Assembly: GCA_003519645.1 (NCBI GenBank)
Contig: DOWI01000013.1
Span: 3,846-9,553, forward strand
Direction: 5' to 3'
Origin: Oscillospiraceae bacterium
GTDB taxonomy: Bacteria > Bacillota_A > Clostridia > Oscillospirales > Acutalibacteraceae
Length of the DNA: 5,708 bases
The position numbers were made by a program, and so were the translations under genes. Every line of letters starts with the position of its first letter. Positions within the stretch are counted from its first letter, which is position 1. Of the stretch, positions 1 to 5,708 are shown one piece after another. Below the pieces are notes generated by a model, which was not told where the DNA came from, searched no databases, and saw only the letters and a list, made by a program, of their open reading frames with translations.

Positions 1-1
1 A

Positions 2-1303
2 AAACAAGCAGTTGCTACAGGATGGGATTGCCCCCGCGCACAGATTCTTGTTAAGCTTCGCGATAACATGAGCGAGACTTTCGAGATTCAGACCATTGGA
101 CGAATTCGCCGTATGCCTGAAGCGAAACACTATGAAAGCGATTTGCTGGATAGCTGTTACCTATATACTTTGGATGAGAAATTCACCGAAGGTGTCAAAC
201 AGCATCTCGGCGATGGGGCGTGGTACGCTTTGCGCCTTCATTTGAAATCTGAATACGGCAAGTTTTCGATTGTATCTGAATATAAAACCGATGTGCCATT
301 CCCACGTGATGCGCAGCTTGCACTTCGAACCATAGTCAAGTATTTTGAAAAAACCTATGGAACAGACGGCAAAACGCAGCAGAACAAAATACGCCTTGAA
401 ACACTTCGACAAAAATACAGCTTTGAGAGTGATGTTGTTGATCATACAAAATCGGGTGTAGTTAGCACCTTGTCGAGAGATCAGTTCAAAGACCTAAATG
501 TCATTAATATACGTCAAAAGCTGGATACACATAAGCATGGACGTGAATTTCATCACTGCGCTGCTGAAATTGGTTTAAAGATTCACTTGGACTATACCAG
601 TATCAGCACGATTCTGATGCGCTTGTTTACCAAGCAGAAAAATTATTCCAATCGCATTCTCAACCTTGAGTGGCACGATTTTTATGCTTTTGTTATCAAC
701 AACAAAGACAAACTGCGGTATGATATTCTTGATGCAATGGCTGACAGTACATTGCAAGAGCAACTTAATATACCCCATATTACAGAGAAGCCTATCGGTT
801 TTCCGTTGGTGTACGAATTCACCTATGATTCTAAATCTAAGTTGCAAGTAGTAATGAACAAAAGTGTTTATCGGGATTACTTATCTTCCGCTGAGCCACG
901 TTCTTCTTCTGAAAGGCTATTTGAGCAACACTGCGAAGCATCTCCAAATGTTCTGTGGTTTTATAAAAATGGTGATAAGGGCACTGAGTATTTTTCCATT
1001 GTTTATACTGACAATTTTGGAAAACAGAAGTCCTTCTACCCCGACTATATTGTCGGGGATACCAACGGACAAGTATGGATTATCGAAACTAAGGGTGGTT
1101 TTTCCCGTTCAGGTGAAAGTGAAGATATAGATAAATTTACTGCTCAAAAGTTCAATGTACTTAAAGGCTATTGTGGGAAATACGGAAAACATGGTGGTAT
1201 TGTCAGATATGACAAGCTGTCAATGCGACTATGCATTTGTACAGACAATTATAATGAAGACATCTACAATGATAGCTGGCAATTGCTCAGCGAGGTTCTT
1301 TAG
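2..1303 (+). CDS. Type III restriction enzyme Res-like helicase-nuclease, C-terminal part
   Basis: The frame is open from the first bases, so this is the last 433 residues of a larger protein cut by the window edge; the ATG at 68 is internal. Residues 5-13 (ATGWDCPRA) fit SF2 helicase motif V. Residues 30-37 (QTIGRIRR) fit motif VI, with R34 and R37 as the expected arginine residues. The end carries a PD-(D/E)XK nuclease signature: P347-D348, then E362-T-K364 after a beta-hairpin-like stretch. About 310 residues separate motif VI from the nuclease, similar to type III Res subunits, which are usually 900-1,000 residues long and use ATP to translocate or signal along DNA before cleavage with a Mod methyltransferase. 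Mod, if present, would lie upstream and is not visible. A non-type-III helicase-nuclease of a defence island is the main alternative. The TAG stop overlaps the ribosome binding site of the next gene, which suggests one operon. Confidence 0.82.
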   Translation, partial: KQAVATGWDCPRAQILVKLRDNMSETFEIQTIGRIRRMPEAKHYESDLLDSCYLYTLDEKFTEGVKQHLGDGAWYALRLHLKSEYGKFSIVSEYKTDVPFPRDAQLALRTIVKYFEKTYGTDGKTQQNKIRLETLRQKYSFESDVVDHTKSGVVSTLSRDQFKDLNVINIRQKLDTHKHGREFHHCAAEIGLKIHLDYTSISTILMRLFTKQKNYSNRILNLEWHDFYAFVINNKDKLRYDILDAMADSTLQEQLNIPHITEKPIGFPLVYEFTYDSKSKLQVVMNKSVYRDYLSSAEPRSSSERLFEQHCEASPNVLWFYKNGDKGTEYFSIVYTDNFGKQKSFYPDYIVGDTNGQVWIIETKGGFSRSGESEDIDKFTAQKFNVLKGYCGKYGKHGGIVRYDKLSMRLCICTDNYNEDIYNDSWQLLSEVL

Positions 1304-1309
1304 GAGGTG
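1302..1309 (+). promoter_or_regulatory. Ribosome binding site for the Mrr-like gene, overlapping the res stop
   Basis: AGGAGGTG is a near-perfect Shine-Dalgarno sequence, and its first two bases are the AG of the TAG stop of the upstream helicase-nuclease. It lies 9 bases before the ATG at 1319. An in-frame GTG at 1307 lies inside this motif and so cannot use it, which decides the start in favour of ATG 1319. The overlap with the stop codon suggests translational coupling of the two genes (inference). Confidence 0.8.
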
Positions 1310-1318
1310 AGCGGTTGC

Positions 1319-2182
1319 ATGGCAAAACTGGATTTCATCGAAAAGGATTTAATTAATGAATTGTTAAATTGTGGAGGATATGTTCTTGATTTTTCAAACA
1401 GGACATATCAGGAGTTTGTTTGGGAGAAAATCCAAGTGGATGTATATGCAAAATATCCAGGACTATCAAAGGGGAAAATTTTACGTGCAATAATGACTGA
1501 TTTTCCTGATGTTACGGCTGGCAAGTTGTTATTAGAGTTTCTTCGATATATGCAAGCCAAGGATATGGTTAATGATCAAAATCGCGAGAAATTCAAAATA
1601 TGTGCCGATATAGGATGCAGGCTCATAGGGAAAAGTAACACTGTAAAAAAGCCTGCTTCTACTCCAGTACCACCTAAGCCTATTACTTCTGCCATAGATT
1701 TTGATAAGTACATAAAGGAATTAACTGAGTTGTCCTACCATGAAGATACGCCACAATCACGTGGTTTTGCATTTGAAAAATATCTTCAATCGCTATTTGA
1801 TGCAGCTGGATTACAACCTCGAGGAAGTTTTAAAGTTGTTGGCGAGCAAATTGACGGCAGCTTCGTTCTGAAAAATGAAGTTTATTTATTAGAAGCTAAA
1901 TGGACATCGAAGCCTATCGATAAAGGACAATTGGTTATATTTAACGAAAAAGACTCTTCAAAGTCAGGGTTTACAAGAGGGCTTTTTATAAGTTATTCCG
2001 ATTTTTCTAGTGAAGCTCTTGCTTCATTTGCAAACGGGAGAAGCGTGAACATCATTCTGATGTCTGTACAAGAGTTAGCAATTGCGTTATCACGGCAAAT
2101 AGAAATTGATACACTATTATGGACTAAAGTAAGAGCATTGGCGGAATGCGGAGAATTCTATAAATCCGTATTTGGAATGTAA
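1319..2182 (+). CDS. Mrr-like restriction endonuclease with AbiJ-type N-terminal domain
   Basis: The product is 287 residues counted from ATG 1319. The C-terminal half is an Mrr-type PD-(D/E)XK nuclease: RGFAFEKYL at 148-156 (E153), QIDGSF with D179, LLEAKW with E192-A-K194, and Q204 in a DKGQL stretch, followed by GLFISYSDFSSEAL, typical of the domain's later strand and helix. All expected catalytic residues are present, so it is probably active. Mrr-family enzymes cleave DNA and often prefer modified sites. Residues 1 to about 95 contain GGYVLDFSNRTYQEF, an SKGKILRAIM stretch and a LLLEFL helix. From memory this resembles N-terminal domains found in AbiJ-like abortive-infection proteins ahead of varied effectors; that assignment is tentative. 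A proline-rich linker (about residues 110-125) joins the halves. The gene sits 15 bases after the helicase-nuclease and 14 before the next gene, so it is probably co-transcribed. Confidence 0.8.
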   Translation: MAKLDFIEKDLINELLNCGGYVLDFSNRTYQEFVWEKIQVDVYAKYPGLSKGKILRAIMTDFPDVTAGKLLLEFLRYMQAKDMVNDQNREKFKICADIGCRLIGKSNTVKKPASTPVPPKPITSAIDFDKYIKELTELSYHEDTPQSRGFAFEKYLQSLFDAAGLQPRGSFKVVGEQIDGSFVLKNEVYLLEAKWTSKPIDKGQLVIFNEKDSSKSGFTRGLFISYSDFSSEALASFANGRSVNIILMSVQELAIALSRQIEIDTLLWTKVRALAECGEFYKSVFGM

Positions 2183-2189
2183 AGGAGGG
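2183..2189 (+). promoter_or_regulatory. Ribosome binding site that supports a TTG start
   Basis: AGGAGGG directly follows the TAA stop of the Mrr-like gene and stands 7 bases before TTG 2197, an ideal spacing. The first in-frame ATG is 15 codons further in and has no comparable motif before it. This supports TTG as the true start of the 306-residue protein. Confidence 0.7.
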
Positions 2190-2196
2190 CGCAATT

Positions 2197-3117
2197 TTGA
2201 TTAACATCGATAACAAAAAAGTTCAGCTATATTTCTATACAATGTCAATTGAGCGCAATAAAAAAAGCGCCGATGAAACACCATACAATATTGATGAAAT
2301 CATTGAGGCGTTCTCTCATTTGCTCATATTTATTACAAAAAAAGAATTAATCGATAGAAAATTCGAGTTGAAGCCTAAGAACAAAATTATATGGCTCGAT
2401 AGCTTTACTGATTTAAAAAGTAGCAACTTTAATCTTGTTTTCAAATCTGCAAAATATCTCCAAAGCCGTGTTGTTCGTAATACCGATACTATGGAATCAC
2501 GTGGTGTGCTCAAAAAACCTGAGGATGGTGATGAAGAGTTAACACATATTTGTGTTCGCTTTCGAAAAGATTCAGATAGATTTGTTATTGCTTGCGAATT
2601 TAATTATTACGGCATAGGAACAGAAGACATAAAAAAGTACCTTAATTCTCAATTTCAATCCCTACAAGAAGTCACTGGTGACTCGTATGTCTATTGCGTA
2701 TCTTTTGAAATGATGCCAAGCGCAGATTTTCTTACAGAATTAACTAAAATGAAAAAAATTAATATTTTGCGCCTTACTATGGACATTGACGACATTGCAC
2801 AAGGCGATTTTCAACGTTTTGCTGGTAGAGACGAATTACGACCAACGGTTGAAGTTTATCTTCGAAAAAAGAGCGGTAAAGGGAACAATATATCACAGAA
2901 AATGATTACGGAGGTGTATGGCGACACAGGCAGCACAAAGAAGATCAAAAAAATTGCTGTCGAAGGAGCTAATGAGAGCGGTTGTTTAAAAATTGATTCA
3001 GATTCTATTCAGATGAAGCATAGTATAGTAGTAGAGACACTTCCGCAGACGAATGAAGTTGTCACTGGTGACTTTTTCGCTAAAGCGGATGAATTTATAA
3101 AAGAAATGGGGGTATAG
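2197..3117 (+). CDS. Uncharacterised soluble protein in the defence operon
   Basis: The 306-residue protein starts at TTG, chosen because of the strong ribosome binding site 7 bases upstream. I do not recognise its family with confidence. It has no signal peptide or membrane helix. The N-terminus (VQLYFYTM at 9-16, then a predicted helix at 31-50) leads into alternating strands and charged helices. An acidic segment, KKPEDGDEE at 106-114, precedes the strand pair THICVRF and RFVIACEF at 116-135, then a helix GTEDIKKYLNSQF at 141-153. The last 80 residues are lysine-rich followed by acidic. No nuclease, ATPase or helicase signature was found. The next gene begins 3 bases after its stop and encodes a four-helix membrane protein, so the two probably act as a pair. 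A soluble protein of about 300 residues beside a small four-helix membrane protein recalls KwaB and KwaA of the Kiwa system, but gene order is reversed and no sequence relationship is shown. Confidence 0.65.
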   Translation: MINIDNKKVQLYFYTMSIERNKKSADETPYNIDEIIEAFSHLLIFITKKELIDRKFELKPKNKIIWLDSFTDLKSSNFNLVFKSAKYLQSRVVRNTDTMESRGVLKKPEDGDEELTHICVRFRKDSDRFVIACEFNYYGIGTEDIKKYLNSQFQSLQEVTGDSYVYCVSFEMMPSADFLTELTKMKKINILRLTMDIDDIAQGDFQRFAGRDELRPTVEVYLRKKSGKGNNISQKMITEVYGDTGSTKKIKKIAVEGANESGCLKIDSDSIQMKHSIVVETLPQTNEVVTGDFFAKADEFIKEMGV

Positions 3118-3120
3118 TCG

Positions 3121-3657
3121 GTGAAAAGACTGATAATCCCGATGTCTGCATTGGATTATATAAAAACAAGAAAACGCATTTGGCTTAAAATATTGATTGC
3201 TCTTGTCCCTGCAGTGGCGGTAGGATATTGTCTCAATGTGTTTGAGTTTAAGGAAGGTATATTAATTGCTGATGTGTTTAAAGATTTTGTAAATGTTCAA
3301 ATATCAGCAATAGCAATTTTAATTTCGTTTTCAATTGCTATTATTACTATCTTGGTTTCGGCTGATAATCCGAATATCAAAAAACTAAAAGGAAGGCATT
3401 CCGAAGATTGTAAACCCCTTAATGGGCAAAAACTTAACTTGTTTCAGGTTCTTCTTTCGAATATCACCTATAATGTGATTATCGAAGTGGTTTATTTAAT
3501 TATTCTTATATTCTATATCTTTCTGCAACTATTTGTGCCTGACGAATGGTATAAAACCTTAATGGCAATTAGCGTTTTCTTTGTCATTCATATATTGCAC
3601 ATACTACTTGAGTCGGTCGCGCAGATGTATTTAACATTTTGGAAACATGAAGATTAA
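3121..3657 (+). CDS. Four-helix membrane protein, last gene of the defence operon
   Basis: The 178-residue protein starts at GTG 3121, with a G-rich Shine-Dalgarno-like run (GGGGGT, 3108-3113) 7 bases upstream; the in-frame ATG at 3142 has no such site. Four hydrophobic segments are visible: about residues 21-40 (WLKILIALVPAVAVGYCLNV), 58-80 (rich in isoleucine, no charge), 118-139 and 145-167. The lysine- and arginine-rich N-terminus and the basic loop at 87-104 predict, by the positive-inside rule, both ends and the central loop in the cytoplasm. No catalytic motif or signal peptidase site was seen. Its gene follows the uncharacterised 306-residue gene by 3 bases, which suggests a shared complex. 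It may be a membrane sensor or a pore-type effector; both roles are inferred from position and topology only. I cannot name the family. Confidence 0.65.
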   Translation: MKRLIIPMSALDYIKTRKRIWLKILIALVPAVAVGYCLNVFEFKEGILIADVFKDFVNVQISAIAILISFSIAIITILVSADNPNIKKLKGRHSEDCKPLNGQKLNLFQVLLSNITYNVIIEVVYLIILIFYIFLQLFVPDEWYKTLMAISVFFVIHILHILLESVAQMYLTFWKHED

Positions 3658-3705
3658 ATATGAGCAGTAGGTAAAATAAGAGTTCGGTTGAAACAGTTTA
3701 AAACA

Positions 3706-3734
3706 AAAACACGGACTATCTTCCCGGTTTTAAT
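3706..3734 (+). terminator. Weak hairpin just downstream of the operon
   Basis: AAAAC-A-CGG at 3706-3714 pairs with CCGGTTTT at 3724-3731, giving eight base pairs with one bulged A and a nine-base loop. An A tract lies before it, and the T run forms the descending arm and continues into AATAATT. It lies about 50 bases after the membrane-protein stop and could be a weak first terminator. Only four G-C pairs support it, so chance is possible. Confidence 0.3.
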
Positions 3735-3833
3735 AATTGTAGTCGTGCAAGAGTATTGAAACTGATGTTTATGTGTGATGGTTCAACTTCTACTATAGAA
3801 ATCATTGGCATCTTTTTTGTTACCTCTTTACAT

Positions 3834-3887
3834 ATCGAGTGTTCATAACGGATTTAAGTATTCCGTGTGGACACTCGATTTCTTTTT
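3834..3887 (+). terminator. Plus-strand intrinsic terminator with long stem
   Basis: ATCGAGTGT (3834-3842) pairs with ACACTCGAT (3871-3879). The stem continues inward through U-G, C-G, A-U and U-G pairs, a bulged A at 3847, and ACGG with CCGT (3848-3851 with 3863-3866). That is about 17 pairs around an 11-base loop. It is followed by the T tract TTTCTTTTT. The two U-G pairs form only in plus-strand RNA (they would be A-C on the other strand), and the T tract is on the plus side only, so the hairpin is oriented to end transcription from the defence operon. Confidence 0.65.
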
Positions 3888-3914
3888 GCTTCAAAATTGG
3901 CTTTCTTCGTATGT

Positions 3915-3943
3915 AAAGAGCAGGTTTCAACGCCTGCTCTTTT
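3915..3943. terminator. Bidirectional hairpin terminator behind the recombinase
   Basis: AAAGAGCAGG (3915-3924) and CCTGCTCTTT (3933-3942) form a perfect 10-bp stem around an 8-base loop. The plus strand continues with one more T, giving a CTTTTG end; the minus strand ends in CTTT then ACAT. It begins 4 bases past the recombinase stop on the minus strand, so it most likely ends the recombinase transcript and also backs up the plus-strand terminator. The A-start/T-end symmetry is typical of terminators between convergent genes. Confidence 0.75.
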
Positions 3944-3946
3944 GTA

Positions 3947-5656
<1,710 letters not shown>

Positions 5657-5708
5657 TTAGTCCTCCTCTCCGGCAGCCGAACACACATATTCCATACTCA
5701 TTTTATTG
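5657..5708 (-). CDS. End of an upstream minus-strand reading frame, or a short leader peptide
   Basis: Reading leftward from the right edge, the frame is open for 16 codons (NKMSMEYVCSAAGEED) and stops at TAA directly before the recombinase ATG, in the same frame. It contains the recombinase ribosome binding site. It could be the C-terminus of a co-transcribed gene cut by the window (tandem recombinase genes are common on such elements), or a 14-codon leader starting at the ATG at 5701-5699. With 52 bases it could also be chance. No family is recognisable. Confidence 0.35.
   Translation of the reverse strand, partial: NKMSMEYVCSAAGEED
5662..5667 (-). promoter_or_regulatory. Ribosome binding site of the recombinase
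   Basis: On the minus strand, AGGAGG stands 5 bases before the ATG at 5656, inside the longer purine run GAGAGGAGGA. It fixes the recombinase start. No promoter is visible in the 40 bases left before the window edge. Confidence 0.8.

Larger units (their letters stand above)
3658..3946. other. Convergent intergenic region between defence operon and recombinase
   Basis: These 289 AT-rich bases separate two convergent genes. They hold one weak hairpin and two good terminator hairpins, listed separately. I see no tRNA, no repeat array and no credible coding sequence. The roughly 100 bases from 3735 to 3833 remain unexplained; they could be 3' untranslated sequence, a remnant, or an attachment-site half of the element, none of which can be shown from one copy. 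Confidence 0.5.

Noticed and set aside
1307..1318. GTG at 1307 as start of the Mrr-like gene, adding four residues
   Set aside because: The GTG lies inside the AGGAGGTG ribosome binding site; ATG 1319 is correctly spaced behind it.
3684..3790. CRISPR-like fragments ending in GTTGAAAC and ATTGAAAC
   Set aside because: Only the seven-base TTGAAAC is shared, the flanks differ, and there is no regular repeat-spacer pattern or cas gene.
3805..3833. Possible promoter TTGGCA, 17 bases, TTACAT before the long hairpin
   Set aside because: The -10 box is poor and the supposed transcript would enter the terminator at once with no gene behind it.
3765..3848. 27-residue plus-strand reading frame starting ATG TTT ATG
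   Set aside because: It has no ribosome binding site and ends inside the terminator hairpin.

Overview
The window looks like part of a defence and mobile-element region from a Gram-positive, Clostridia-type bacterium (Lachnospiraceae or Ruminococcaceae-like gut lineages are the best guess). The reasons are strong AGGAGG-type ribosome binding sites, GTG and TTG starts, AT-rich genes, and a 569-residue large serine recombinase of the TnpX/DUF4368 kind that is common on integrative elements of these bacteria. The organism is inferred; no rRNA or housekeeping gene is present.

Layout. Positions 2-3657 hold four plus-strand genes packed head to tail with gaps of 15, 14 and 3 bases. (1) The C-terminal 433 residues of a helicase-nuclease resembling the Res subunit of type III restriction systems. 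It carries SF2 motifs V and VI at the left edge and a PD-(D/E)XK nuclease near its end. (2) A 287-residue protein with an Mrr-like nuclease domain (E153, D179, E192-x-K194, Q204) behind an N-terminal domain that resembles those of AbiJ-type abortive-infection proteins. (3) A 306-residue soluble protein of unrecognised family, probably started at TTG. (4) A 178-residue protein with four predicted membrane helices, started at GTG. A 289-base convergent intergenic region follows. It holds a weak hairpin, a long plus-strand hairpin with a T tract (3834-3887), and a perfect 10-bp bidirectional hairpin (3915-3942). The minus strand from 5656 to 3947 encodes the serine recombinase. The last 52 bases carry the end of an upstream minus-strand reading frame that stops directly against the recombinase ATG.

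How the genes may work together. A canonical type III restriction system needs only mod and res. Here the res-like gene is followed, apparently in the same transcript, by a second nuclease and then by a soluble plus four-helix membrane pair. The pair's architecture, though not any sequence match I can demonstrate, recalls two-gene anti-phage systems such as Kiwa. The best reading is an integrative-element defence cargo in which either a type III-like system carries extra modules or two or three defence modules share one operon. The recombinase beside it explains mobility. The exact system is not named, and the left part (rest of res, and mod if present) lies outside the window.
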